64,000 nt of DNA from Hofstenia miamia (lineage: Eukaryota; Xenacoelomorpha; Acoela), in contig SCFE01000021.1 in assembly GCA_004352715.1 (NCBI GenBank), positions 1,287,605 through 1,351,604 of the forward strand, read 5' to 3'. Below are positions 11,181 through 24,032 of the stretch, piece after piece. The notes beneath the pieces were generated by a model. It was not told the DNA's origin, made no database searches, and saw only the letters and a list, made by a program, of their open reading frames with translations. A program made the position numbers and the translations under genes. The number at the start of each line of letters is the position of its first letter. Position 1 is the first letter of the stretch.

Positions 11181-14100
11181 CGTTTGCACGAAGTCATAAG
11201 GGAAACTTATTGTGTAAACTGGAAAATGATCATTATTGTTTGTGTGTGTATATTGGTTTGGTTCATCAATAACCAACTTGACGCACATTTGCACAAACAA
11301 ATTTTGGATAGTCAGTTGATTAAAGTTTATTATGTTTGCCTAACCCTCATTTCAAACGGCCATATTTGGTTTTCCGATTTTTTCTCATTCGTTTGTAAAT
11401 AGTATATTTATAGCGGTTAGTGTTGAGTCAGCATGTGACATTTGTTTGATGTATTTATTTTGACACCATGTATTGGCTTGTTTTCACACCAATTGCCAAC
11501 AGACGGGTTGTTGGGGTGTGCACTTAACCACACAGTAAACATCATTTGTTGTTTCTACCACAAATTGTCTGGTGAGTCGTTGTTTACGCTTTTGTTTTCA
11601 AACAAAATCTGTTTTCAATGCCATTGTGCACCAACATTAGTATTTTTGCAAATACTTTGTTATCGTAGTAATTTGCCTGTTTACTAAATACAACCTGCAA
11701 ATGTTGATAAAGCATTACCTTTCCTTTCATGGATTTATGTATTTAGGTTTTACAATCAGTCGCACATTCAAATTCATTGTTGATAATACAAATACGATTT
11801 CACCTTATAATTGTTTAATGTACAGAAAGATTAGAAGGATTCAATATCTATAAAAATCAAATGCCGCCTGGTATATTTTAAACTAGTTATGCACTTCAAT
11901 TTTTATAAAATTTGTACATATAATTGTCAAGTTTACATCAGGTTTAAGTGAAAAAAGTTTTCATTACACATGTTCACATATTTGAATAAGGGGTTCGCAT
12001 TACAATACCAAAGATTTTCTCAATTCCTCATAGACTTAAATTTTGACTACAGGCATGTATTGTCGTCAACATGCAATTAACACGTTTGTGGAATTTTCTA
12101 AATGGGTCTTGGTGACTTATACTTGTTCTTGCTTTTATTGGTGTCATAATCTCCTAATAACCAATTTCTACTAATTTTATGTATGGTATTGTGTTTCAAC
12201 CGCGGGTAGTCTTGCAATTTTTGCAAACAATGTACGTAAAAATTAAGAAAATTTTATTTAATGAGTTAATAATATTCTATTAAATTAAATTCTATCATTT
12301 CGTACTTTCAAAATCAGTATTTAATTTGTTTAAAAAAACCATTTTTTGGAATTGATGACGTCATCAATTAAATGTTAGCATCAAAATTCTGAACATTCAA
12401 AATTGAACATTGATAGTGTTGATAGTGTTCAGTTTTGTTTCAATAGGAATACAAGAAAGCTCAGATCGAGGGGGGTTAAAATACTTCTAGAAAAAAGTCC
12501 ACTGTATGTTGTCTAGTAAAATAACAGACTTGTTCATTGCTTGCAAAAGTCTATTTATGATTATCTTAAAAGCTTTTGAGCACTGATCTTCTAAACTCAA
12601 AATCAACATCAATTAAATTTGGGTGTTGGATCCAAGTATCAGATGTGGAAAACATTTGTATTCGAAGCGTAACTTTCTTGCAAATTAGGAGTAACGATAT
12701 TCTGATGCAGCTAAACCTCAATATCATTGTTATTCTAGTTATGTATGGCTATGCACACACATTGCTTGATGGCTGTTTAATTTTGAAAGAATGGCATATT
12801 GAATTGTTTTTAATTTCCAATGATTATAATATTCTAGCAAAATCTATATATTTAATTTTTTGGAATATTCTAATGACACTTAATTATGTATGAATTATGT
12901 ACATGGCATTAAATGCCCCTGGATGGCAAATATACTACTAGCAATCTTTGACCTGGTTATGAATGGAATCACTTGTATCAAAAGTTTCAATCTCGACTTA
13001 ACTTGATTTCGTTCCTCCGCTAGCCTATTTACTCCCAAGAATCATTAAAAATGCACATGGAAAATATTTAATGAAAATCCAAATTATTTAATTATTTTTT
13101 ATGCTTGTAAATTTATTTTCAATATTGCTTAAAATCTACCTTCCAAATCATGTTCTGCATGCGCATTGTAACTTAAAGTTGTTTGATATAAAATCCACTT
13201 ACCTATGTCTATTTTGACAATAATACCTATCATGTCTGAGAAAATATTCATCTAGCAGGTTATTGATGAGTCAATTCCCCAGGCGAGTGAAACCATAGGC
13301 ACTGTTTCGCCTGAGACCCGCAAACGCGAATCCACATTCTGCCACATTCTTTAAAAATCCTTCTAGACAATATATAGCGTGGTGTATACATGTAATTTTT
13401 TGTAGTCATCTTGTATTAATATTGTTATAATGGGATTTAGCTAGTATGATGAAAATCCATATTTTTTTATAAAGAATAGCATGCAACTAAAAGCGCATTG
13501 CACGTAATTACAATTTATCAATTGAAAAATTTTAATAATTGCAGTAGTTTTTCTTACCCTTGTTTTAATCAAATTACATCTTATACAAGTCAAATGGTGT
13601 GTCAATCAAAAATTTAAAAAGTGTCTAAGAAGGGCTTATTATTATATTTTGTATACATCAATATTTTGTATAGGTGTTTATCGCTCTACCAAGCACCATT
13701 TCCTTGTAGTGATCATTGAAACTCAACTTCTCAAAAATTTCAAAATGTTAGTTTTTAATTCACTTATATTTTCTTGTTTTATTTTTTACATGCTTTCTGA
13801 AATGACAGTTTTGTTACCAATTTCGGTGTTAAAGTGGGTGGTAAAGAGATATATTACAAAATGCTACTTGATGTTGGTGAAGAATGTGTGTTTAGTTAAA
13901 AACCCTTGACTACAAAAAATATTTTTTCTTGAATCTCGATGTGGAGCATTCGTCTTTAATAGATTTCCATATTTGGATTTAAGTGTTGTAAGCGTCATGA
14001 GTTCGTGCGGTAAGTATCATTTCGCGTAGGTAGCAATTTAGAAGGAAATACTTAATTGTCTATTTTCTCATTCATCAAATATCAAATTTACTATGCTTTT

Positions 14101-14296
14101 TTGACGTCGGATGGTGTTTTGCTGTTTAATACTCACATTTTAAGCGGGATATTAACTCTTTGTTTGTTTGGTCTTAATACAAAGGTATGTGTTTCTATTT
14201 GTTTCAATCATCAGCCGCTTTTGAACTAGGTTTTGAGCATGGACTTTTAAACAATCATTGCTTTTAGTTTAGAATTACTCTGTTCATGGCAATGTA
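11181..14296. other. Non-coding stretch
   Basis: Frames of 74 to 105 codons occur (11178, 11442, 12576, 13649) but are rich in Ile, Leu, Phe and Cys and have no recognisable domain, as expected of chance frames in AT-rich DNA. The only structure I support is the palindrome at 12351-12368. Confidence 0.5.
12351..12368. promoter_or_regulatory. 18-bp perfect palindrome with CRE core
   Basis: ATTGATGACGTCATCAAT is its own reverse complement and contains TGACGTCA, the CREB/ATF consensus. No gene start is near, so a regulatory role is only a possibility. A perfect 18-mer palindrome is not surprising enough alone to claim function. Confidence 0.35.
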
Positions 14297-14480
14297 AATA
14301 ATAGGTCGCGCACAGCAAGAAAGATAAATTATTGGAGGCTGATGCTTTAATTATGGTCACAGTGTGAAAATAACGCCGCCAAGCAATAAACACTGGTATT
14401 TGTAAACACATTTTCTCGAGTAAATTTCAATTTTCAGCCTTCAATAATTTTATCTTTCTCGCTGTTCGCGGCCTATTATT
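14297..14480. mobile_element. MITE, 184 bp, TA target site
   Basis: The left end AATAATAGGTCGCGCACAGC and the reverse complement of the right end AATAATAGGCCGCGAACAGC start inverted repeats of about 45 bases that run on through AAGATAAA-ATTATTG-AGGCTGA. TA dinucleotides flank both sides (14295-14296 and 14481-14482). No coding capacity. Size, TA flanks and long inverted ends fit a non-autonomous mariner-type MITE. Confidence 0.85.
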
Positions 14481-17400
14481 TAGGTCGCCTTGACCCTGTC
14501 ATTTTAGCACCAAATGTTTTTTTTAACATTCGGAAGCTTGGATATATAGATGAATTACCCCCCCCCAAGATTTTGAACCCACCTAGTATTAATCACCAAA
14601 AAGTTAGGTATTGATATCATACGTGTGATATTTATGCAGTCAGTAGACGAAATTTTATTTATTTACAATGTCGTGTTTTGCGACTTTACATATAGATTTG
14701 AAATGTGCCTTATTTCGCATTTCGTATTTTGTTTATATCAATAGTTTTGGTAGGCATAAATAGGATTAGCTCAGAAATCTTTTCTGATATTCCTCAAATT
14801 TTTCTACCTCACTCTTTCTCAATAGAATAAGTTGTTTTATTTGGCGGAGCTTTGCTCCGCAAAACACCGACATTACCTCATCGCGATTTAATTTTCGATT
14901 CAAGTGCGAGTCTGCAATTATCTCTTTTTTTTGCAATATCCATTATACTGTACAGATCGACAATTTTAGTGTTAAAATTCTAATTGAATTTCAAAAGAAA
15001 ATATTTCTTGTCGGATTTATTTTTTACCTTAAACAAATAATGCTCGCGACGCTATTGTTTTGTTAAAAATAATATTGCTATCAGATAACAGCTGGTTGCT
15101 ATGGAGACATATACTTTTGCGTATTTGATTTAAATTCTAATTATTAAATTGACAGTAGCATATTTAGAAACTAATCTCTATTAGTGATAGCAACAAAATG
15201 TCTTTTTTATCTATTATTGGAATAAACTTTTATTTCATCCCACTGCTTGATGTAAAAACGCATTATAAAAATAGGTTCACATTTGACGTAAACTTTTAAT
15301 CTCTGCTCTTTATATTTTCTGTTGTTAAAGTGCACTATTTATAACTAGTCTATAAAAAATTACTAAACAATTTCGAAGAGATTTAAATTGGTTGCCTAAA
15401 TTCAGACATTTACGTTTATATTAAACATTTATATGATTTTTTTAAATATATCATCACATCAGTTAAACAAGAATCATTAAACATTGACTGTCATGTGCCG
15501 AATACCCATGTTGTTATTTCAAGCGTTATTTTAAAATGCTATGAAGGATATTTTGAAATGGAATGGATTAAAAATTGAATTAAACAATTTTGGCGCCTTG
15601 GTTGTGGCTCAAATCAATGTGTTAAAAGTTCCCTTTGTTGAAATTAAATAGAATTTTAACCTCTAAAATGATCAGACTTGTCTAGTGGGGTGGAGATTCG
15701 TAGGGACCCATGGGGTTGCACATGGCCCTCTTGGGATGGAGATGAGCTTTGGCCCCATGGATTTCATCGAGATTTGTAAGGCTGCTCTAACACTCCACGC
15801 CATGATAAGGTGGTTTTTATTGCTGTCCAATATCCACGGATAGCCGACGGATCTTTATAGGTTATTAGCTAACGACATTCACTTCGACCAAGGGAAACAA
15901 GTCAAACCCACCTGGGTTGGGTCAACTTTTTACTGGGCCCAAGGATTTTTCTTTAAATTGGGTCATGTCGTGTTAATCAATAACGTTGGCATTAATTCCT
16001 GGTTACATGCATAGGCTTTAACACTACATTAAACAATTGAAATGTGTTACATGTAACTGTTTAGTTGCATAACAACCATTGAATAGCAAAGCACTAATTT
16101 TCCCCACTACTGGTTAGCTAGTTAAGTGTGAAAACGCATATTGTTGTTTTGGTGCAGTCGAGTCAAATTAAGAAGATGGGCCGGGTCGTGTCAAAATGCT
16201 TGACCCATTTCCAGGCTTGACCTCAACAGTGAGAATGTGATTGAAGTACGCTCTTCGTATCAAGTCACTTTAGTTAAAGAGCAGCATCTTAATTAATATT
16301 AAATTTTTTCAAAATTCAGCTTTCTATTTTTTAGTAAGTTATCTCATTTTAGAAGATACCAAATTCAGGGTTTTTTACCGTGATATTAATCTGTGTGACT
16401 TAATTCTTGATTCTTTAATATAAATGTCAAATAATGCTGAAAACGGTTAAGCGGCTGTTGCAACGTAAGATTACACAAAGTTGCTTGTTTTGCGAGAATC
16501 CCTGAACATTTTCTAAAGTATCATAAGTATATTTATTTTCAATTCAGAGCTTTTATCAAAGATTATTACCGCACTTTTAACTGAACAAATATGTTACTGA
16601 AGTTTTGATCCTAATACATTCGCCGAATATAAGATGCCATTTTACACAAATGCCGAATATATAAAGTGTAGAAATGCTTGCTTATATTTTATACATATAT
16701 GAATTTGCTTAAATTTGACGCAAAATCAGTAAGCATAAATAGTTTGCGTATATATAAATATATATTTTTATGGTGGGGATCAAAATTCTGTCCCATGGAC
16801 AAAGCTGAAAATGATATAATATGCAACACTTTGTGTTAATGAATTTAGTGTTTTGTTGTGCGAATTACTATAGACAATATTAACTGGATTTAAAGCAAGT
16901 CATTGTTTTTAACTTCAAAAGAATATTGTTAAGTAAATCGCTTTTATTTCAAGTTTTTACTTAAAGTTCCATTTGGAGAATTGGCTTAAATGTATTGCAA
17001 CACTTAATGTTTCGTCTGTGTTAATATTTTGCTTTTCAATACGAATGAAGGCTTTTAAAAGCATTAGCAAAACTACTTTTTCATCAAGACAATTCAGTAG
17101 AATTTTGGAATCGAAAGATGACACATCTATGCATAGTAGAGGGGAGAAAACGATAGAAGCATTAGAAATGTTTGTTATAGTATTGAGCATTTATCCTAAA
17201 ATGACTCATGTTCTTCTTAGTTAAAACTTTTTAAAAAAGTTATGAAGTATACCTCGCTTTCCCAGAAAATTTCAAACAGAGGTCGGTACAAATTTTTTTT
17301 CCTAAAATTATTAAAAACGATTATTTAATTGCAAGTTATACAAAATCTAATCATATTTTGCAAAAAATGCAAAAACCTTAAGGTTTATATGTATACACAT

Positions 17401-19163
17401 AAAAGCTAGTCTCTCTAATACAATTTTTATTCATGGGAGAGTAGAAATTTTTTTTCAAAAAATTGGTTCATATCTTATGAAAAAACACTAAACAATTTAT
17501 TTTTATCACAATATTCACATAAAAAATCGCAATTTCATGTAATGCTTGGATAGTGTTTGATAAGGCCGTGCACCCACCCCCTCAGTAAGTTAAGCTTATC
17601 TCCTCAATAGATATATTCTGTAGCAATATATTTCTCTCAACCCACCAAAATTGACAAATCTCATCAAGTTAAACAAGTTTAATTCCGTTGAATAGAGTGA
17701 GTTAAATTACATTTTGTGACGAAAAATAATTTGGGAAACTATAAAATCATCATAACTAAGGCTCATATGTCATATTACAGAAAGGTTTATCAATGATAAA
17801 TGCAAAATTGGTCAGCTGTCTAGTCTAGTCCAGTATAGAAATATGAAATCAATTTGAAAGGATATTTCAAAGTATTTCTAATAAATTAATTGAAAAACTA
17901 CATGATTCTTTGTTACAAAGAATGCGGACTGCATACATTTGAAAGGGATGAGCAATTAGATGCTAGTTCACTTGGCAGTGTTTGAAATTCGATACAATTT
18001 TTGTGTTTATTTTTTTATAATTAACTTCAAATATTTTTTCTTTACATTGACTTTTAAATCAGGCATAAAAATATAAAGTGTGAATTTTACCACATATTTT
18101 CTCAATTATTTATAGATATTTTGCTAAAAATGAACAATAGCCATTTGTTTTAATTTCACTTATAATTTTCTGTACCTTAATGGAATTCATTCAACCACAA
18201 TTATCTAACAGCAGTAAAGGTGTTGCAATATTTCTGAGCGGGACTGTTGATGTACATCCCTGCCAACATTGCAATGCTGCACGTGATTCAGAACGTTTTC
18301 TTCGATATTCATAGAAAATGCCCAATGTTCATGCCAAATGAGGCATATTAAACAGCGAGACGTATTAAGGCCATTTAGAATCGTCGCAATCACTGGAATT
18401 TCATTCGTTGCTAATTTACAAATTCATTCGAGTATCGTTTTCTGTAACCTATGGTAACTCCCCAATCAGTGGGCAGAATTATTTTTTGTTGACACTACAA
18501 TTTCATTAGTTTGTTGAATGATTGAAAAAGAATACGCTGTATATGCATCAGTAGGAATTGGAAAAGGGTTTTTTGACCAAAGCTAAAAATGTCCAGCAGA
18601 TTATGAAACGCGCAAGAATAACTGGTTTTTAGGATCAATCTGTTCATTTTAACACCAACTATTTTAGTACTCGCCATTTTTTGGCAATTTTAATAGTTTT
18701 CAAAATGCATACAAAATATATGTGGGAAGATGTACATTGTCGTACAAATTCGTAAAAAGATATTTTAATGGAGCAACACATTTTGCACAATATATGCAAC
18801 AATTGATCCAGGTACTTCATCACGACTTCCATTCCTTATGGTTGAAAATGAGCCATTTCATTCACTGAGAAGGACATTGGCTACAAATAGCTGTCTGAGT
18901 CTTCATTACAATAAATTTATGTAGATGTTGTATATTTCACAAAAATGCTTATTCACTTAGCCAGATGAAGAATTATCTGATATAGCGTTTTGCAATTTTC
19001 TCTTGAGGGCCCACCATTGCCAGCAAACCTTTATCATAAGCGATTGATTGTATTGCATTTTAACCAAATTTCCTATTTGTGTAAAAAATAGTTCTCACAA
19101 ATTAATAGATAATAAATAAAAATGAGCATAATCTTGAATGAATTAGCTTTCTTCATTTCCAGT

Positions 19164-19199
<36 letters not shown>
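14481..19199. other. Non-coding stretch
   Basis: No gene supported. A short hairpin GCGGAGC-TTT-GCTCCGC lies at 14844-14860. A locally G/C-richer patch lies at about 15680-16210 and contains words such as GGGTCA and TGACCC, but no open frame. Frames at 16957-17224, 18205-18393 and 18495-18677 overlap on both strands or lack motifs. A (TA)n run at 19167-19197 abuts the next element. Confidence 0.5.
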
Positions 19200-19201
<2 letters not shown>

Positions 19202-19710
19202 CCTCCCTCTATGTATTTTTTCCACATAACCATATAATCTGATTTTTCCAGATAAATTCCTGAATTTGTGTAGAACAAAGTCTTTCAGTAGTCGCTACCT
19301 TCATGCAAAATATTTTAAGGATCGATGAGTTTTTTTAGCGAGTAATCGCAAAAAGGTTAATTTTCGGCGAAAAACCCCAAGTCCCTCTATGTAGTATAGC
19401 CAGACTTGTCAACGAGCCGAGCTTCTAACGAGACTAGCCCAGCCGAGCAGAGTATTGTATATACAACGAGCCGTTTTTAAGCAAACCAAATTTATAGTGC
19501 TGCTTGTATATTTGATTATGCAAATTTTTCTTATTTTTTCATCAATATTCCTTGCTTATAATCGTATTTTAGAAATGTTTGTTAATCGAAAGAGCAATTG
19601 AAAAAATTCTGAGAATACAATATTTTAAAAAAAAATACCGAGCTGAAACGAGCCTCATTTAAAGATTTTCTCTGGCGAGCCGAGCTTAGANCATAGTACA
19701 TAGAGGGAGC
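19202..19710. mobile_element. MITE with Stowaway-like CTCCCTC ends
   Basis: The left end reads CCTCCCTCTATGTA and the right end reverse-complements to GCTCCCTCTATGTA. TA lies on both sides (19200-19201 and 19711-19712). A third terminus-like copy, TCCCTCTATGTA, lies internally near 19382, so a shorter element may sit inside an older one. The interior carries repeated GAGCCGAGC words. An N at 19691 means the right end may be imperfectly assembled. No protein is encoded. Confidence 0.7.
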
Positions 19711-19712
19711 TA

Positions 19713-22200
19713 TTAGTATATATAAACTCTGGGGTACTAAAAGTACCCTAAACCGTTAATAACATTTTAGTATACCCACTAGATATCGCTAGGTCTTGAA
19801 TGAATTGCGAATAAGAGTTCAAATTGACTGTTTTCAAGCAACCCATGCTCTTGTTTGGTTTATACTAGCGTTTTAAAACTTGAATATTTTTCACTGCTCT
19901 TGATTTCCTTTGCAGTCTACACGCTTGCTTTGAAGCCGAAATAGGTGGCCATTTTAGCAATGCACTTAGCAATAAAGTACGTAAATGCAGATGTGATAAC
20001 CTTCGATAAATATGCTATTTGCGTTTAAATTAATTTCGCAATTCTTATTTAGTAGCACAACATTTATTAACAGCCATTTTATCAACTTTTCATTTTTGAT
20101 TTATTTCTTCTCTCTGCATTTATTGACAAAGTAATTTCGCTAAGAATCAAAGCAAACTGGTCTACAACTTATTTAGTCTATTGGAACTGTGTAATTTAAT
20201 GTCTGAACATATATTTTATAGTGCTTGGCCCTTGTTGCAAACAGCTAATTATAATTTAGTGAGATAACTTTTATTGGAATTTGATATCGCTGGGAAAATA
20301 TAGAATATCTCCATATATTTACAACATCTATGCAAATTGAAAAATTTGTTAACTTTGGCAACTTATACAGTAATTGAAGTCTAGCTATCATTTGACTGCA
20401 ATATTTATACAAATTTTTATAACATACTAAGGGATCTTCAAAATATGACCAATTTTCTAAGACGTTTTATATCAAAGTGTCGTAGTTTTGACATGTTCGC
20501 GAATTACCTAACAAAAAGAGCATTTTTTGTAAAATTCTATACTACAAAAAATGCAATTCACTTTGAAAACATGCTTAGTTTTTCCGAAATCTAATTATCC
20601 AGATAAGAACAATAATATGTCTGAGTTACATAATATGATGATTTTGAGCCAGTTGGTAATATGTATACTTTGAACTATATTAACATATTGAAAAGGTTTT
20701 TATCATTCAAAAAGTGATTTGAGATGATTTATTATATTTTTTAAGAGCTAGTTATCAAAAAGTGTTGAGTTTTAACATTACTAAGGGTTTATTTTTGCAC
20801 AAAACACTTGATTGAAAAAATGGCAAGTATGTTCATAATGAATTGTTGAGAATGCATGTGTAATATCTGTATTCATATATGATATTGATATTTCTTAACC
20901 GATGTTGTTGCGCGTTGTCTTTATATGAATTATGAATAGGTAGAGCCGTTATTCTGCTAATGAAAATAAAGCTATGGGATTTATATGCATTTATTCTGCA
21001 ACCGCACACCTGGATGATAAAATCGAAGTGAACGTTAGTAGCAATCAATATACATTATTTGATGGTAGCCCAGAGGCAAAAATTGTTTCATGACTGGATT
21101 GATTTATAATAAGGTTTTTCCGTCCATTGAAACTTCCATTACTCGCATCGCGACATCAACCGCCTTTTTGTAGAGCTAATGTCCTAAATACCTAGTCTTT
21201 GTATAATTCGGTACTGACTAGTACTAGACCATATTAATGGTTCTTTGAGAAATTCAGTTTGTGATAAGGTCCTTGGACCTTCCTTTCGAAGTTTAAGTTG
21301 AGGCAATATCATATTTTTCGTTATCTCAATTTGCATGTTTAATTTTATATAAATTTGGCTTGGCGTAATTCGAAGCCATTTGCTCGTATTATGCAGTTTC
21401 TGTATTATAAATATTTTCACTTTAAAGTCAAATTATAAATTAACTTTTTGTGTTTAAATATTTAAACACTGTTATAAACAAATTACTGGTTATAAATGCG
21501 ATTTGGTGACTACGTTGCAATACAACTTCTCCTCGCTGATTTCTGTCGCAGACCTGTCTAGCACATACACTCGCTGTTACAATTCTAGCATTGTTATTAT
21601 CTTCTTACTTGTCAACTAGTCTTTGTTTAACTGTTTATGAATACACGCTTTAATCCATCTCAAAATTCATTATTTTAAAATAACTTTTTTGCATTGAAGG
21701 AAATTGTGAATTTAATGTCAGGTCTTTTTCTCAACTCATTTGTCCATAAACTTAAAAATGGAATGGAAATATAGCATTGCTTCAAGCACTGTTTATTATA
21801 GATAATTTCGAAATTGTTTTCAGGCATGTTAATGTGTGTTCTGTGTTAAAATGTAAGTTCTTCACACATTTCGTTTTATTTTGTTATCGCCGGGCAGTGA
21901 ATGAGCTTTACCAAGGATAAACGTACTTTAATCATCTAAGATTACTAAAAAGTGTACTTGAAGGTAGATTATTTGAAAACCAATTAGATGCATTTGCATA
22001 ATTTCTAACTAAATTGTTGCTCGCTCTATATCAATGTTGAAAATAAATGTTCCAGTGGAATAACTGTTAGGTTTTCATTTTATCCCCAGAATTAGGTCGT
22101 TCATCCCGAAATCATATGTCCTCTTTTGTCTTCTTGTATAAATATATCAATTGATTGTAAATATAAATATAGTTGACCTAATCTATATCATTAATTATAT
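19713..22200. other. Non-coding stretch, possible 5' intron or upstream region of the IMD gene
   Basis: No convincing gene. It ends in an AT-rich tract with TATATTTCTAG at 22196-22206, a plausible 3' splice site shortly before the IMD gene start. That would put a non-coding first exon somewhere to the left, but I could not identify it. Confidence 0.4.
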
Positions 22201-22206
22201 TTCTAG
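22191..22206 (+). promoter_or_regulatory. Candidate 3' splice site upstream of the IMD start
   Basis: A T-rich stretch ends in TTTCTAG at 22206, 36 bases before the start codon. A second AG, less pyrimidine-rich, follows at 22227 (GCTACAG). Either could join a non-coding leader exon. This rests on consensus only. Confidence 0.35.
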
Positions 22207-22241
22207 TGTGTATTTAGAATGCTACAGTGAGGCGAGCAAAC

Positions 22242-24032
22242 ATGAGCATGCTGGTAGATCTTGAGAGGACATGCGAAGCATACGACCTACTGAACCTTCA
22301 CATTCTAAATGAGATTAAACGATATCCAGCATTGATCGAAGATCTTATTGCAAAGGGGCAAAAGTTGCAGGCATGCATCAAACAAACTGTGGTTGCTCTC
22401 TCTGGATTTATTGGTAGTATGCAATGTTTGGCTGACTCTGCTTCAAAGAGTAGAGGCAGTACAAAGGATTTTGGAACGCATCTCACTATGCTCTCTCGTA
22501 GACATAGAAGTGTTGAAGAAGACCTCTCTGTACTCGCTGATGTCATTGATAAATCATTTGTAGGGTTGTTACGTAGTCGCAATGCCACCTATCGCAAAGA
22601 GGGTGAACTGTTATCAAAAGATTATCAACGCACATGTTTAAGAGCAAAAACCGAACTTAGGAAGTTAATGCCATCTAAAAAAGATAAGAAAAAAAATCGA
22701 ACATCCACGGTTGATGATTTAATAGGGCCAGAGTTAAGAGAGGGGTATCATCGTTATGAAGAATTTCTCAGACTTTCTTTGCAGGAGATTATGCAAATGG
22801 AACGAAGAAATATGTGCGCTGTATATTCATGTATGAGACCTTGTGTAGAATGCGAATTAAAAATTTTCCGCCAGCATGATGGCATTGTCAAGATCGCTAC
22901 TGAATTAGACAAAGTGTGCGAGAATCCTTTGGTCTTGCCTCCTTCATCAATCCATGCAATTAACGATATCAAAGGAGTTAATCTGGAAACAGTGTTTAAA
23001 CCTTCCGCCAGTACCAACATCAATAATCATTCACCAGCTACCTCACCGACCACTCCGGATCTCAGAAACGGTTGTCGTAAGCTCAGTATGACAAGCATCT
23101 CGAGTTCCAGCTCATCGGATAGCACCACCAGCCAAATTGTTGCCAGTATAGATTCAGGGTTTCATTCGCAAAGCGAACATGTTGGGCAATTAGGAGATTT
23201 CAGTGGGAGCGACAGTAGTGATTTGTCCGCACCTCGCATTTCAGAACGAGTAATCCCTCCAGCAAAGCCAATGCGTAGAGGCTCAATGAAATCTGATGAT
23301 TTTACTGTCCTTAAGCAATTCCGTGATGATGCGATGCTAAAAAGGAATACAATTGCTTGGCCGCCTCAAGCTGATGGAAACCTAATACCCTCAAGTTCGA
23401 CATCAGATGTAGAAGCTAATACTCCAATTGGGTTGGTAAAGAAATCCATCGATGTTCTAGAGTTTAACAGTCATCAATCTCGAAGCGTCTCTGGAGGGGC
23501 TAGTACTCTTCGTCGCAGTAAATCTGCGGTTACCGATCGTCAGGTGGATACAGCGGCAATCAGAGTTTTTTCTTCTCACATGCCTGGAAAACAATTGTCT
23601 CCTGTGCGAGTAGATGCACGAGTTGACGATCCGTGGGTACCCCAAAAAAGTAATATCATTCATTCTTCGGAATCACAAAACTCTTCAACTGATACTCTGG
23701 ATGAGTGTCTTAATGTCCCACCGGCATTTCGAGAAAAGCGGGCAGCCAGTGCGTCACCTGAACGCCGTACCACGCAACCATCACAGCCGCCACCACCTGT
23801 TAGAGAAGTTCGTTTTTCAGGCATCGTTTCTTGCAAAGAGGAAAGCAGCAGTAGTGATAGCGACAACGACATTTCATTGCAATCGTTTTCAGCACGTAGG
23901 GCCAGCATTGCAATGCGTTTTGGTGTGAAACCTCCTGAAGAAAAGGTTGCAGAAAATACCGCTGATAATGAAGCTATATCTCCTGCTTTAGTTGAAGCAC
24001 GTCGTAGTTTAAGAAAAACTGGTCACTTGTAA
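22242..24032 (+). CDS. MTSS1/MIM-like I-BAR (IMD) protein, 596 aa
   Basis: MTSS/MIM proteins bind actin and phosphoinositide membranes and bend the membrane outward into protrusions. Residues 1-235 match the IMD domain throughout: the family-like spacing of YPALIEDLIAKGQKLQ, a block SASKSRGSTKDFGTHLTML followed by RRHRSVE, and a basic KKDKKKNR patch at about 146-153 in the loop expected to meet acidic lipids. The domain ends with LPPSSIHAINDIKG (about 232-245), as MTSS1 does before its Ser-rich tail. DSGFHSQSE (about 304-312) resembles the MTSS DSGF motif. The tail is Ser/Pro-rich, with PPPP near 530. No WH2 actin-binding motif is seen at the C-terminus (ends RRSLRKTGHL), unlike vertebrate MTSS1. 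Start: an upstream stop lies at 22215 and this is the first in-frame ATG. The absence of coding introns is odd for the family. Confidence 0.9.
   Translation: MSMLVDLERTCEAYDLLNLHILNEIKRYPALIEDLIAKGQKLQACIKQTVVALSGFIGSMQCLADSASKSRGSTKDFGTHLTMLSRRHRSVEEDLSVLADVIDKSFVGLLRSRNATYRKEGELLSKDYQRTCLRAKTELRKLMPSKKDKKKNRTSTVDDLIGPELREGYHRYEEFLRLSLQEIMQMERRNMCAVYSCMRPCVECELKIFRQHDGIVKIATELDKVCENPLVLPPSSIHAINDIKGVNLETVFKPSASTNINNHSPATSPTTPDLRNGCRKLSMTSISSSSSSDSTTSQIVASIDSGFHSQSEHVGQLGDFSGSDSSDLSAPRISERVIPPAKPMRRGSMKSDDFTVLKQFRDDAMLKRNTIAWPPQADGNLIPSSSTSDVEANTPIGLVKKSIDVLEFNSHQSRSVSGGASTLRRSKSAVTDRQVDTAAIRVFSSHMPGKQLSPVRVDARVDDPWVPQKSNIIHSSESQNSSTDTLDECLNVPPAFREKRAASASPERRTTQPSQPPPPVREVRFSGIVSCKEESSSSDSDNDISLQSFSARRASIAMRFGVKPPEEKVAENTADNEAISPALVEARRSLRKTGHL

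Noticed and set aside
14844-14860. Hairpin GCGGAGC-TTT-GCTCCGC as a terminator or Helitron end
   Set aside because: No CTRR end follows and no gene precedes it; a short hairpin alone is not enough.
15680-16210. G/C-richer patch as a possible exon or CpG island
   Set aside because: No open frame and no clear rise in CpG; only a compositional wobble.
18205-18677. Minus-strand frames of 62 and 60 codons as exons of one gene
   Set aside because: No motif, no supported splice sites, and size expected by chance.
22227-22241. Upstream GTG as start of the IMD protein
   Set aside because: Five extra residues before the first ATG; GTG starts are not expected in an animal gene, and the family N-terminus aligns from the ATG.
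22298-23908. Several frames overlapping the IMD gene on both strands
   Set aside because: Shadows of a 596-codon gene with recognisable domain; none has motifs of its own.
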